A stretch of 64,000 nucleotides of DNA, from contig NZ_PQHW01000005.1 in NCBI RefSeq assembly GCF_003385215.1, positions 81,211 to 145,210 on the forward strand, read 5' to 3'. The first letter of the stretch is position 1. Every line of letters begins with the position of its first letter. The notes below the pieces were generated by a model. The model was not told where the DNA came from. It ran no database searches and worked only from the letters and a program-made list of their open reading frames with translations. The DNA is from Amycolatopsis thermalba (GTDB lineage Bacteria > Actinomycetota > Actinomycetes > Mycobacteriales > Pseudonocardiaceae). Made by a program: the position numbers and the translations under genes. Positions 10,086-18,329 of the stretch are shown here, in pieces.

Positions 10086-10997
10086 ATGCGAGCAGTGCGG
10101 TACCACGAGTACGGCGGAGCCGAAGTCCTGCGTCCCGAGGAGGCCGAGCGCCCGGCGCCCGGGCCGGGCCAGGTCCTGGTGCGGGTCGCGGGCACCAGCT
10201 TCAACGGCGCCGACGCCCTGATCCGCGCCGGTGTGCTGCGGGAGGTCTTCCCGGTGCGCCTGCCCCACATCCCCGGCGTGGACGTGTCCGGCACCGTCGC
10301 GGAGACCGGGGACGGCGTGACCGGCTTCCGGGCCGGCGACCCGGTGATCGGGTTCCTGCCGATCATCGACGGCGGCGCGGCCGCCGAGTACGTCCTCGCC
10401 CCGGCCGAGGTGCTCACCGCCGCGCCGGAGTCCGTCCCCGCGGCCGACGCCGCGGCCCTCCCGGTGGTGGGGCTCACCGCCTGGCAGGCCCTGTTCGAGC
10501 TGGGCGAGGTGCGGGCCGGGCAGCGCGTGCTGGTCAACGGCGCGGGCGGCGCCGTCGGCGGGTACGCGGTGCAGCTGGCCGCCCAGGCCGGGGCGACGGT
10601 CGTCGCCACGGCTCGCGAAGCCCATGCCGAGCGGCTGCGGTCCTACGGCGCGGCGCGGGTCGTCGGCCACGGCGACTGGGACGCGGTGCGCGAACCGGTC
10701 GACGTGGTGGTGAACCTGGCGCCGGCGACCCCGCCGGAGCTGACCGCGCTGGTGCGCGAGGGCGGCATCGTGGTGAGCAGCGCGACGCCGCCGGAGCCGG
10801 ACGAGTCCCGCGGGGTGCGAGCCGCCCGCGTCTTCGTCCGCAGCGACGCCGGGCAGCTGCGCCACCTGGTGCGGGAGGTCGACGCCGGACGGCTGCGCAT
10901 CCACGTCGCCGACCGCCGCCCGCTGCACGAACTGGCCGCGGTCCACGAGGAGGCCGCCGCCGGGAAACTCGCCGGCAAGACGGTGCTGCTGCCCTGA
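10086..10997 (+). CDS. NADP-dependent oxidoreductase, quinone-reductase/MDR type
   Basis: 303 residues of the zinc-free medium-chain reductase type. The N-terminal GroES-like domain begins MRAVRYHEYGGAEVLR and holds HIPGVDVSGTV. The Rossmann half has VNGAGGAVGGYAVQLA (near residues 150-165) for NADPH. No structural or catalytic zinc cysteines are seen, which suggests a quinone or enone reductase. ATG 10086 follows GAGGAG. The two operators at 10018-10068 put it under the divergent MarR gene. A strong hairpin at 11022 ends the transcript. Confidence 0.9.
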   Translation: MRAVRYHEYGGAEVLRPEEAERPAPGPGQVLVRVAGTSFNGADALIRAGVLREVFPVRLPHIPGVDVSGTVAETGDGVTGFRAGDPVIGFLPIIDGGAAAEYVLAPAEVLTAAPESVPAADAAALPVVGLTAWQALFELGEVRAGQRVLVNGAGGAVGGYAVQLAAQAGATVVATAREAHAERLRSYGAARVVGHGDWDAVREPVDVVVNLAPATPPELTALVREGGIVVSSATPPEPDESRGVRAARVFVRSDAGQLRHLVREVDAGRLRIHVADRRPLHELAAVHEEAAAGKLAGKTVLLP

Positions 10998-11021
10998 CCG
11001 GCGCTGGAGGGGTGGCCGTGT

Positions 11022-11057
11022 CGTGACTCCTGGTCCGGCGCCGGACCAGGAATCACG
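11022..11057. terminator. Bidirectional terminator hairpin
   Basis: CGTGACTCCTGGTCCGG at 11022-11038 pairs with CCGGACCAGGAATCACG at 11041-11057 (one mismatch, 2-nt loop). It lies between convergent genes. No U-tract follows, so termination in either direction is inferred from the stem alone. Confidence 0.6.
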
Positions 11058-11073
11058 AGTCCACATCGGACGA

Positions 11074-11934
11074 TCACCGGCGCAGTTCGGCCACCTTGTC
11101 CAGCCAGCCCAGCTTGTGCGGGTTGTTGATCCCGTAGATGCGGGTGATCCGGCCGTTTTCGACCACCAGGCTCAGCGCGGCGGCCGAGCCCTCGACGTCG
11201 AGCCGGACGCCCGGCATCCCGTTGACCCAGGTGGCGCTCGCGGTGAACCCGGTGCGCTCGGCGGCGTGGGCGAGCAGCGTCGCGACCCGCTCGGCGCCGA
11301 TGACCGGCTTGCGCGCCGCCGGCACCACGCCACCGCCGTCGGAGATCACCACCACGTCCGGGGCCAGCACGTCCACCAGAGCGCGCACGTCACCGTTGGA
11401 CACGGCGGCCAGGAAGCGGTCCACGGCCGCCTGCTGCTGCGCCCGGTCCACCTGCATCCGCGGCCGCCGCGCGGCGACGTGCTCCCGGGCGCGGTGCGCG
11501 ATCTGCCGCACCGCCGCGGTGCTCTTCCCGACCGCCTCGGCGACCTCCGCGTAGGACAGGTCGAACACGTCGTGCAGCACGAACACCGCCCGCTCGGCCG
11601 GGCCGAGCGTCTCCAGCACGGTGAGCATCGCGATCGACACGTTCTCCGCCAGCTCCACGTCCTCGGCCACGTCCGGGGTGGTCAGCAGCGGTTCGGGCAG
11701 CCATTCGCCGATGTAGTCCTCGCGCCGCCGGGACACCGACCGCAGCCGGTTCAGCGCCTGCCGCGTCACCACCCGCACCAGGTACGCCCGCGGGTCCCGC
11801 ACCTCCGCCTGGTCCACCTCGGCCCAGCGCAGCCAGGTCTCCTGCACCACGTCCTCGGCGTCGGCCGCGGAGCCGAGCATCTCGTAGGCCACGGTGAACA
11901 GCAGGCTGCGATGGGTGACGAACGGGTCGGTCAC
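11074..11934 (-). CDS. sigJ: ECF41-type RNA polymerase sigma factor with C-terminal NTF2/SnoaL domain
   Basis: 286 residues. Sigma region 2 spans ~5-70 (AYEMLGSAADAEDVVQETWL) and region 4 spans ~105-160 (VFDLSYAEVAEAVGKSTAAV). A NTF2/SnoaL-like extension (~175-286) ends in GINNPHKLGWLDKV, which corresponds to the NPDKL-type signature of the ECF41 group. In that group the extension replaces a separate anti-sigma factor and modulates activity. GTG 11934 was chosen because GAGGAGGAACC stands just before it. ECF41 genes usually neighbour a DoxX, carboxymuconolactone decarboxylase or oxidoreductase gene; here a DoxX gene and a flavin reductase sit ~6 kb away rather than adjacent. Confidence 0.9.
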   Translation of the reverse strand: MTDPFVTHRSLLFTVAYEMLGSAADAEDVVQETWLRWAEVDQAEVRDPRAYLVRVVTRQALNRLRSVSRRREDYIGEWLPEPLLTTPDVAEDVELAENVSIAMLTVLETLGPAERAVFVLHDVFDLSYAEVAEAVGKSTAAVRQIAHRAREHVAARRPRMQVDRAQQQAAVDRFLAAVSNGDVRALVDVLAPDVVVISDGGGVVPAARKPVIGAERVATLLAHAAERTGFTASATWVNGMPGVRLDVEGSAAALSLVVENGRITRIYGINNPHKLGWLDKVAELRR

Positions 11935-11996
11935 GGTTCCTCCTCGGGTCGCTCGGCATGCAGACACCGCCCGGCGCGCGGATGTGACACCCCGGT

Positions 11997-12407
11997 TCAG
12001 ATCCGGTTCAGGTAAAGGAACAGCCGCCGCGCGATGGCCTGGTCGGACAGCCCCTCGGCCATCAGGGCGAGCACCGGGTGCTCGCGTTCGGTGAGCCGCG
12101 CCAGCCGCCGGTCCGGGCCGGCCAGCAGCTCGCGGGCGTAGAGCTGCTCGACGTGCTGGGAGAGCACCAGAACCGGCAGCCCGGGCACCTCCCGGCGCGC
12201 GGCGAGCGCGGCTTTGAGCCCCTCGTCGGACTGGGTGGGCGGCATGCGGACGTCCACGACGGCGGCGTCCGGCCGCCACTTCAGCAGCGCGTCGAGCGTC
12301 TCCGGTCCGGTGGCCGCCGTCGCCACCACCTCGTGCCCGTAGGCCTCGAGCAGGCGGACCAGCCCGTCCCGCAGCAGGTAGAGGTCCTCGGCTACCACGA
12401 TTCGCAC
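11997..12407 (-). pseudogene. LuxR-type response regulator with two internal deletions
   Basis: 136 residues starting at GTG 12407, overlapping the kinase stop. The receiver begins normally (VRIVVAEDLYLLRDG, phospho-acceptor in AAVVDVRMPP) and reaches LVLSQHVEQLYARELLA. It then jumps directly to the LuxR HTH start (RLARLTEREHPVLALMAEGL), omitting the ~60 residues that normally hold the last receiver strands and linker. After SDQAIARRLF it jumps again to LYLNRI and stops, so the recognition helix is missing. Both deletions keep the frame. As read it should not bind DNA; it is either inactivated or a collapsed assembly of GC-rich sequence. Confidence 0.7.
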
Positions 12408-13603
12408 GGCACCATCATCCTCACCGTGGTCGGACCGCCCGCGGGGCTGGTGATCGCCAGCGTCCCGTCGAACACCGCGAGGCGGCGGCGCAGCCCGGCG
12501 AGACCGCCGCCGTCCGGCTCGCGCGCGCCGCCCCGGCCGTCGTCGGAGACCTCGGCGACCAGCCCGGCCCCGTCGTGGGCGAGGCGGACGTGCGCGCCGG
12601 TCGCGTGGCCGTGCTTGACCGCGTTGGTCAGCAGCTCGGCGATGCCGAAGTACACCGCCGACTCGACCGGCGGGTCCAGACGCAGCTCGTCGGCCTCGAC
12701 GGTCACGTCGAGCGGCGTGTCCAGCGTGAGCGCGCGCACCGCGTCGGCGAGGCCGCGCTCGGTCAGCACCGGCGGGCTGATGCCGCGGACCAGGTCGCGC
12801 AGTTCGGCCAGGGACGACACGGCCCCGGCGCGGGCTTCGCGCAGCAGCGCCCGAGCTCTGTCCGGATCGGACTCCATCAGTTTCTCCGCGGTGGCCAGCG
12901 AAAGCCCGAGCGCGACCAGCCGTGCCTGCGCGCCGTCGTGCAGGTCCCGTTCGATGCGGCGGATCTCCGCGGCCTGCGCGATCGTGGTGTCCGCGCGCTG
13001 GGCGGTCAGCTCGCCGACCCGGTCCGCGAGCGCCATCGCCGGGGTGGGGCGCAGGAAGCGGACGGCGACCGGTCCGGCGACGCGCCAGGCGAACGGTGCG
13101 CCGGCGAGGGCGACCGCCACCCCGAGAACCACCGCGGGCACCGAGAACCACCGGACCGCGGCGGCGATCCCGGCCGGCGGCACGGCCGCCGCCAGGCCCG
13201 CGGTCACCGGGGCGATCGCGGTGAAGCGCAGGTCGCGCCACCGCGCCGGATCCCGCCACCGGAGCCGCCACTGCTGGTCCAGGCGGGCGTCGCGCTCGGT
13301 GCGCTCGTAGGAGTGACCGTTCCACCAGAAGCCGGTGGACAACCGCACCACCGGCGGCATCTCCCGGTAGCCGGCGGGGATGACGGTGCCCGTCCACTTC
13401 GCCACGAGCGACCGGAAGATCCGGCACACCGGCCGGGCGAGCAGCAGCGTCGCGACGGCCGCCCACAGCACCGGCGGTATCCACGTCCACGGACCGTCCC
13501 ACCACAGGGCCAGCGCCACGGCGGCCGCCCACACGGCCGGGACCAGCATGCTGACGACCAGGACCACCACCGCTCGCCAGAATCCCACCACCACGTTTCG
13601 CAC
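12392..13603 (-). CDS. Sensor histidine kinase, HisKA_3/NarL-type partner
   Basis: About 403 residues. Two N-terminal membrane hairpins (near residues 8-60 and 150-200) flank a short loop. The dimerisation helix RIERDLHDGAQARLVALG (H is the phospho-acceptor, ~235) and a C-terminal ATPase domain with ELLTNAVKHG (N box) and VSDDGRGGA (G box) follow. I prefer the GTG at 13603; an open extension to 13711 adds 36 residues of Pro/Gly-rich text without coding look. It overlaps the truncated response regulator by 16 bp, so the pair forms an operon whose output half is damaged. The stimulus is unknown. Confidence 0.85.
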   Translation of the reverse strand: MRNVVVGFWRAVVVLVVSMLVPAVWAAAVALALWWDGPWTWIPPVLWAAVATLLLARPVCRIFRSLVAKWTGTVIPAGYREMPPVVRLSTGFWWNGHSYERTERDARLDQQWRLRWRDPARWRDLRFTAIAPVTAGLAAAVPPAGIAAAVRWFSVPAVVLGVAVALAGAPFAWRVAGPVAVRFLRPTPAMALADRVGELTAQRADTTIAQAAEIRRIERDLHDGAQARLVALGLSLATAEKLMESDPDRARALLREARAGAVSSLAELRDLVRGISPPVLTERGLADAVRALTLDTPLDVTVEADELRLDPPVESAVYFGIAELLTNAVKHGHATGAHVRLAHDGAGLVAEVSDDGRGGAREPDGGGLAGLRRRLAVFDGTLAITSPAGGPTTVRMMVPCESW

Positions 13604-13715
13604 GGGTCCACTGTGCACCGCGGAAAGCCGGGCCGGTACCGGATCGGCGCGGAAGTGGGGCTGGACCCACCCGGCTGGGCGCCCACCCGCACCCCCCGGG
13701 GGCGCGGTCACCGGC

Positions 13716-15323
13716 TCACGCGCCCTCCAGCAGCCGGCCCCCGTCCAGGTGCAGGCGGCGCTCGATTCCGATGCCGGCCAGGAAGCGTTCGTCGTGGCTG
13801 ACGACCACGAACGCGCCCCGGTAGGCGTTCAGCGCGGCCTCCAGCTGGCCGGTGCTCACCAGGTCCAGGTTGTTCGTCGGCTCGTCCAGCAGCAGCAGCT
13901 GCGGCGCGGGCTCGGCGAACAGGACGCACGCGAGCGTCGCGCGCAGGCGTTCGCCGCCGGAGAGGGCCCGCGCCGGCAGGTGCACCCGCGCGCCGCGGAA
14001 CAGGAAGCGCGCCAGCAGGTTCATCCGATCGGCCGGGAGCATGCCGGGCGCGGCCGCGGCCAGGTTCTCCGCCACCGTGCGGTCGTCGTCGAGCAGGTCC
14101 AGCCGCTGCGACAGGTACGCGACCCGCCCACCGGCCCGCCGGATCGACCCGTGGTCGGGCTCCAGATCACCGCTGATCAGCCGCAGCAGCGTCGACTTGC
14201 CCGACCCGTTGGGCCCGGTCAGCGCGATGCGTTCCGGCCCGCGCACCGCCAGGTCCACGCCCGCGCCGAACAACTCCCGCTTGCGCAGGCCCTCACCGAG
14301 GAACAGCGTGCGCCCCGCGGGCACCGCGGTCCGGGGGAGTTCCAGGACGATCTTCTGGTCCTCCCGCAGCGACCGCTCCGCCTGGTCCAGCTTCGCCTTC
14401 GCCGCGCTGACCCGCGCGGCGTGCGTGCCGTCGGCCTTGCCCGCCGACTCCTGCGCGTTGCGCTTCAACGTCCCCGCGACGATCTTCGGCAACCCGGCGC
14501 TGGCGATGTTCCGCTGGGCGGTGCTCGCCCGCTTCGCGGCCCGCTCCCGGGCCTGCTGCATCTCGCGCTTCTCCCGCTTGACCTCCTGCTCGGCGTTGCG
14601 GATGTTCTTCTCGGCGACCTCGCGCGCGGCCTGGACGGCCTGCTCGTACTCGGTGAAGTTCCCGCCGTGGAAGGTGATCCCGCCGGCGTCCAGCTCCGCG
14701 ATGCGGTCCATCCGGTCGAGCAGCGCCCGGTCGTGGCTCACCACGAGCAGGCAGCCGGGCCAGTCGTCGAGCACGGCGTGGAGGCGGCGGCGGGCGTCCA
14801 GGTCGAGGTTGTTGGTGGGCTCGTCGAGCAGCAGCAGGTCGGGCCGCTTGAGCAGCTGGGCGGCGAGCCCGAGCGACACGACCTGGCCGCCGGACAGGGT
14901 GTCCAGCCGCCGGTCGAGCGCGACGTGCCCGAGCCCGAGCCGGTCCAGCTGGGCGCGCGTGCGTTCCTCGACGTCCCAGTCGGTGCCGATCGTGGTGAAG
15001 TGCTCCTCGGCGACGTCCCCGGCCTCGACCGCGGCGAGCGCCCGCAGCACCGGCGCGATGCCGAGCACCTCGGCGACGGTGAGGTCACCGGTCAGCGGCA
15101 GGTCCTGGGGCAGGTAGCCGAGCAGCCCGTCCACGGACACGCTGCCCGCCGACGGCCGCAGCTCACCGGCGACGAGCCGGAGCAAGGTGGACTTCCCGGC
15201 GCCGTTGGGCGCGACCAGACCGGTGCGCCCGTCCGGGAAGGTGACGGACAACCGGTCGAACACGGGGGTGTCGTCCGGCCAGGAGAAGGACAGGCCGGAC
15301 ACGACGATACGAGCATCGGACAT
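13716..15323 (-). CDS. ABC-F family ATPase, likely antibiotic-resistance type
   Basis: 535 residues, two ABC domains, no membrane segments. Domain 1: APNGAGKSTLLRL (~41), LSGGQ (~143), LLLLDEPTNNLD (~164). A long charged linker (~225-320, Lys/Arg/Glu-rich, including SAGKADGTHAARVSAAKAKL) follows, then domain 2: GPNGSGKSTLLRL (~374), LSGGERLR and LLLLDEPTNNLD. The structure resembles actinomycete self-resistance and WhiB7-regulon ABC-F proteins. Expression appears inducible: a 9-codon leader ORF and two hairpins lie upstream on the same strand (15371-15458), the arrangement used for drug-induced ribosome-stalling control. Confidence 0.9.
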   Translation of the reverse strand: MSDARIVVSGLSFSWPDDTPVFDRLSVTFPDGRTGLVAPNGAGKSTLLRLVAGELRPSAGSVSVDGLLGYLPQDLPLTGDLTVAEVLGIAPVLRALAAVEAGDVAEEHFTTIGTDWDVEERTRAQLDRLGLGHVALDRRLDTLSGGQVVSLGLAAQLLKRPDLLLLDEPTNNLDLDARRRLHAVLDDWPGCLLVVSHDRALLDRMDRIAELDAGGITFHGGNFTEYEQAVQAAREVAEKNIRNAEQEVKREKREMQQARERAAKRASTAQRNIASAGLPKIVAGTLKRNAQESAGKADGTHAARVSAAKAKLDQAERSLREDQKIVLELPRTAVPAGRTLFLGEGLRKRELFGAGVDLAVRGPERIALTGPNGSGKSTLLRLISGDLEPDHGSIRRAGGRVAYLSQRLDLLDDDRTVAENLAAAAPGMLPADRMNLLARFLFRGARVHLPARALSGGERLRATLACVLFAEPAPQLLLLDEPTNNLDLVSTGQLEAALNAYRGAFVVVSHDERFLAGIGIERRLHLDGGRLLEGA

Positions 15324-15370
15324 GACGGAGAAACCTCGGAATGCGTGGCGGAACGAGTGGACGACGAGAC

Positions 15371-15458
15371 GGCCACGACGGCAATATCCGCCGGTGGCCA
15401 GCTAGCTCCGGGGCTCACCCGGAGATGTCGTCTTCACCTGCCACGACGGGTCTCCTTC
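15371..15458 (-). promoter_or_regulatory. Leader peptide and attenuator hairpins for the ABC-F gene
   Basis: On the minus strand GAAGGAGA (15451-15458) precedes a 9-codon ORF, GTG 15444 to TGA 15415, encoding VAGEDDISG. Its last codons form the 5' arm of a hairpin CTCCGGG-n5-CCCGGAG (15406-15424). A second hairpin follows, GGCCAC…GTGGCC (15371-15399). A -10-like TACGAT lies ~25 nt upstream of the leader RBS. Ribosome stalling on the leader would change which hairpins form. Leader ORF plus overlapping hairpin is seen; regulation is inferred. Confidence 0.6.
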
Positions 15459-15544
15459 GCACGAGTCACTCCACCTTGATCGTAGCAGCTCCGGCGATCA
15501 CCGCACGGCGTTAACGCGCGGCCCGGACCGCGCGACTCAGTGAC

Positions 15545-16144
15545 ATGGACGACGCCGACCTGTGGCGGGCCGTCGACACCCAGCGCGTGGCGATCGCGGA
15601 CCTGCTGGACGGGCTGACCGGCGACGAATGGGCCCGCCCGTCGCTGTGCGAGGGGTGGACGGTGCGCGACGTCGCGGCCCACCTGGCCACCCAGTACCGG
15701 ACCAGCCTCCGGGACGCGCTGGCCGCCGCGGTCCGGGCGCGCGGCGACATGAACCGGGCGATCCGCGACTCCGCGTGCACCTACCCCGGCACGGACGGGC
15801 TCGCCACGGAGATCCGCGCCCTCGCCGGGTACCGGCGGACCCCGCCGAGCATCGGCGTGCACGAGGTGCTGCTCGACATCCTCGTGCACGGCCTGGACAT
15901 CGCGCTGCCGTTGGGCAAGCACCTCACCGTGCCGCCGGAAGCCGCCGCGCACGCCGCGCAGCGGCTGTGGGACAAGCCGCGGATGTTCCACGCCCGCCGC
16001 CGTTTCGGCGGGCACCGCTACCGCGCGACCGACAGCGGCTGGGCGGTGGGCGAGGGCCCCGAGGTGAGCGGCCCGGCGTGGGCGATCATGCTGCTGTTCG
16101 CGGGCCGCCCCGCCGCGCGGGCACACCTCACCGGCTTGCGTTAG
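15545..16144 (+). CDS. Mycothiol-dependent maleylpyruvate isomerase-like (DinB-fold) protein
   Basis: 199 residues. The N-terminus has the four-helix MDMPI/DinB signature: LLDGLTGDEWARPSLCEGWT followed by VRDVAAHLATQYR, the His being one of the usual metal ligands. A second block, HEVLLDILVHGLDIALPLG, supplies another helix with His. Members of this family are metal-dependent mycothiol transferases in actinobacteria; many are uncharacterised. ATG 15545 has little RBS and may be leaderless. It stands alone between two minus-strand units, so no pathway can be deduced. Confidence 0.82.
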   Translation: MDDADLWRAVDTQRVAIADLLDGLTGDEWARPSLCEGWTVRDVAAHLATQYRTSLRDALAAAVRARGDMNRAIRDSACTYPGTDGLATEIRALAGYRRTPPSIGVHEVLLDILVHGLDIALPLGKHLTVPPEAAAHAAQRLWDKPRMFHARRRFGGHRYRATDSGWAVGEGPEVSGPAWAIMLLFAGRPAARAHLTGLR

Positions 16145-16235
16145 GCGGCGACGTCGAGCGCGGCGCGAGTTCGAGGGGACGTTCGTAGCTCGGCGAGAAG
16201 CGTTGCCCTGGCGGGGAGCCGGACCCGGGGCCGGC

Positions 16236-16514
16236 TCAGGCGAGTTCGGCCGAAACCACCGCGGGCAGCTCCCGCAGGCGGGCCAGCAGGTGGTCGATCT
16301 CCTCGCCCGGCAGCAGGACCGCGCAGACCATGCTGCTCTCCCGGACGCCCTCGCGGATGTCGACCGACAGTTCGTGCACCGGGCGGCCCTGCTGCGACAG
16401 CGCGCCGATCAGGGCGGGGACCTGCGGGGCCCCGCCGGTGAAGTACGTGGCGATCCGGCGCCGGACGAGCAGAGCCGAACGCGGGGCCGGGGTGTCGAAC
16501 GTGCTGACGGACAT
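16236..16514 (-). CDS. Small ACT-domain-like protein
   Basis: 92 residues. The pattern VRRRIATYFTGGAPQVPALI … RPVHELSVDIREGVRESSMV … EIDHLLARLRELPAVVSAEL reads as one beta-alpha-beta-beta-alpha-beta ACT-like fold, as in the small regulatory subunit of acetolactate synthase or stand-alone amino-acid-binding ACT proteins. ATG 16514 follows GGAGAT. No catalytic partner is adjacent. A leader ORF and a strong attenuator-like hairpin lie upstream (16591-16657), which suggests control by amino-acid supply. Function beyond ligand binding cannot be named. Confidence 0.6.
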   Translation of the reverse strand: MSVSTFDTPAPRSALLVRRRIATYFTGGAPQVPALIGALSQQGRPVHELSVDIREGVRESSMVCAVLLPGEEIDHLLARLRELPAVVSAELA

Positions 16515-16590
16515 GGCGGATCTCCAGGAAGATCGAAAAGACCGGATGGATCCGGGCCAGGTCCCGAAGAAGAAGAGCGATCGCCGAACT

Positions 16591-16657
16591 GCGCGCCGGC
16601 GACCTGGGTTCAGCCGGCGCGCCGGGTTACGAGTCGCTGGGACGTCAGGCGCTGCAC
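16591..16657 (-). promoter_or_regulatory. Leaderless leader peptide with overlapping terminator-like hairpin
   Basis: Minus-strand GTG 16657 to TGA 16610 encodes the 15-residue VQRLTSQRLVTRRAG. A -10-like TAATCT at 16664-16669 would place the transcript start at the GTG itself. The codons for Arg-Ala-Gly form the 5' arm of a perfect stem GCGCGCCGGC/GCCGGCGCGC (arms 16613-16622 and 16591-16600, 12-nt loop holding the stop codon). A T-rich TCTTCTTCTTC run follows before the ACT-like gene. This is the architecture of ribosome-controlled attenuation. Confidence 0.6.
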
Positions 16658-16744
16658 GGCGCAAGATTAACACGACCCCGCACCGATCGCCGAGACCCGT
16701 GATCGGGACGGGCCCGAGACCGGCCGGTTCCCGCTGGCCGTGCG

Positions 16745-17311
16745 CTATCCGGCCACCCGGTACCGCAGGTGTGTCACGCCGTGGCCGTCCAGCCGCCGGA
16801 TCGGTTCGAGCTCGACCGGGGCGTCCTCGCGCGTGCCGAACAGGCGACGGCCCGCGCCGAGCAGGACCGGGACGAGGTGGATCTCCATCTCGTCCAGCTC
16901 CCCGGCGGCGAGCAGCGCCTGCGCCGCGCCCGCGCCGTGCACCAGGATCGCGCCGTCGCCCGCCGCGGCCCGGGCGTCGGCGGCGCACGCGGCCACGTCG
17001 GTGTAGAACCGGGCGCTGCCGGGCGGCTCGTCGCCGGGGTCGACGTGGTGGGTGAGGACGTGGATCGGCACGCCGTCGTGGTGGTCGCCCTGCCACCGCC
17101 CGGCGAGCTCGAACGTGCGCCGCCCGGCGATCACGGCCCCGGTGGCCAGGGCCTCGCCGAACACCTGGCCGTCGGGCCCGGGGGAGTCGCGGTGGTCCAG
17201 CCAGTCGAACAACCGCCCGCCGCCGCGCCCCAGCTCCTGGCCGGGCCGGTCGTCGGGGCCGGCGATGTAGCCGTCGAGCGACATGGACATGTAGAGCCGG
17301 GTGGTCGCCAT
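16745..17311 (-). CDS. Dihydrofolate reductase-like (RibD C-terminal domain) protein
   Basis: 188 residues beginning MATTRLYMSMSLDGYIAGPD, the diagnostic first strand and loop of the RibD/DHFR-like family. Also present are AVIAGRRTFELAGRW, ILVHGAGAAQALLAAGELDE and IHLVPVLLGAGRRLFG. These proteins bind NADPH; most free-standing members have no proven substrate. It is transcribed in the same direction as the flavin reductase upstream (17379-17867), separated by 67 bp. A fragment of a different member of the family occurs at 27783-28040. Confidence 0.9.
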   Translation of the reverse strand: MATTRLYMSMSLDGYIAGPDDRPGQELGRGGGRLFDWLDHRDSPGPDGQVFGEALATGAVIAGRRTFELAGRWQGDHHDGVPIHVLTHHVDPGDEPPGSARFYTDVAACAADARAAAGDGAILVHGAGAAQALLAAGELDEMEIHLVPVLLGAGRRLFGTREDAPVELEPIRRLDGHGVTHLRYRVAG

Positions 17312-17378
17312 GGGACCGTCCTTCCGTTCGGGTGTCTCACCACCACGTCGGACGGCGGCGCCGCGGTTCGACAGGTTC

Positions 17379-17867
17379 CTAGGCCTCGTTTCCGGGGGAG
17401 AGGCCGCGCACCGCCTGGAACCCGAGCTGCGGGCCGAGACCGGTGGCGGTGGTGGCGGCGACCGGGCGCAGCAGCAGGCCGACGTGGTCGCCGGTGTCGT
17501 GCCGGGACAGGATGTCGCCCGCGAACCAGCCGGCGCAGTCGTCGAGCACCGGGGCGCCGCCCGGGCCGGGATGCCAGGCGCAGCGCGCGAACTTGTCGGT
17601 GTCGAACCCGGTGTGGCTGCCGAACAGCTCGGCCAGTTCGTGGGCCGAAGCGTCGAGCCGGTGCACGACGAGCGTGGCGGCGCGGGCGGCGACTTCGAAG
17701 GTGTGGTTGTTCTTCGACAGCCACACCATGAACCGCGGCGGGTCGATGCTGCACTGCGCGGCGAACCCGACGAGGCACCCGGCGTGCCGCCGCCCGTCGG
17801 TCGTCGTCACGACGAACATCGGGTAGTCCAGCGCGCCGACCACCGTCTCGAATCCGTCACCTGCCAC
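17379..17867 (-). CDS. Flavin reductase-like FMN-binding protein
   Basis: 162 residues with the split-barrel flavin reductase pattern: YPMFVVTTTDGRRHAGCLVG, FMVWLSKNNHTFEVA and LVVHRLDASAHELAELFG. Such enzymes reduce free flavin with NAD(P)H or carry FMN for a partner oxygenase. No oxygenase is beside it; the closest redox partner is the DHFR-like protein downstream. The GTG or ATG choice is not critical; the ATG at 17867 is adopted. Divergent from a DoxX gene. Confidence 0.82.
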   Translation of the reverse strand: MAGDGFETVVGALDYPMFVVTTTDGRRHAGCLVGFAAQCSIDPPRFMVWLSKNNHTFEVAARAATLVVHRLDASAHELAELFGSHTGFDTDKFARCAWHPGPGGAPVLDDCAGWFAGDILSRHDTGDHVGLLLRPVAATTATGLGPQLGFQAVRGLSPGNEA

Positions 17868-17948
17868 CGCTCAGTTCTACCCCGTCGTGTCACACGGGGA
17901 GCGGTCGCGGTGTCTGGTGAGCGAACTCGGACAACGAAGGAGAACTCC

Positions 17949-18329
17949 ATGAACGTCGCCCTGTGGATCGCCGCCGGGGTGCTCGCCGCCGTCGCCCTCG
18001 CCGGGGGCTTCACCAAGTCGGTCCTGCCGGTGCGGAAACTGGCCGCGGCGCACGGCGGGGAGTGGGCCGGTGACGCCCCCGGCGGGCTGGTGCGGACGCT
18101 CGGCGTGCTGGAGATCCTCGCCGCGATCGGGCTGATCCTGCCCGCGCTGACCGGGATCGCGCCGGTGCTGGTGCCGGTGACCGCGGTGTGCTGGATCGCG
18201 CTGATGATCGGCGCGATGGTCACGCACCTCCGCTACGCGGGCGGCGCCAGGTTCGCCCTGCTGAACCTGACCTACCTGGCGATCGCGGCGTTCCTCGCGC
18301 TCGGCCGCTTCGGGTTCGAGCCGTTCTGA
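17949..18329 (+). CDS. DoxX-family membrane protein
   Basis: 126 residues, four membrane helices (approximately 3-22, 48-68, 72-93, 103-122), with the DoxX-like pattern LAGGFTKSVLPVRKL in the first loop. DoxX-type proteins are linked to redox and thiol-stress membrane complexes in mycobacteria. GAAGGAGA before ATG 17949 is a strong RBS. Convergent with the excisionase-like gene with adjacent stops. DoxX genes are common neighbours of ECF41 sigma factors, and one such sigma gene lies at 11074-11934, so it is a possible target. Confidence 0.85.
   Translation: MNVALWIAAGVLAAVALAGGFTKSVLPVRKLAAAHGGEWAGDAPGGLVRTLGVLEILAAIGLILPALTGIAPVLVPVTAVCWIALMIGAMVTHLRYAGGARFALLNLTYLAIAAFLALGRFGFEPF

Noticed and set aside
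13604..13711. 36-residue N-terminal extension of the histidine kinase
   Set aside because: Open but Pro/Gly-rich and lying between two genes without an RBS; GTG 13603 directly precedes the first membrane helix.
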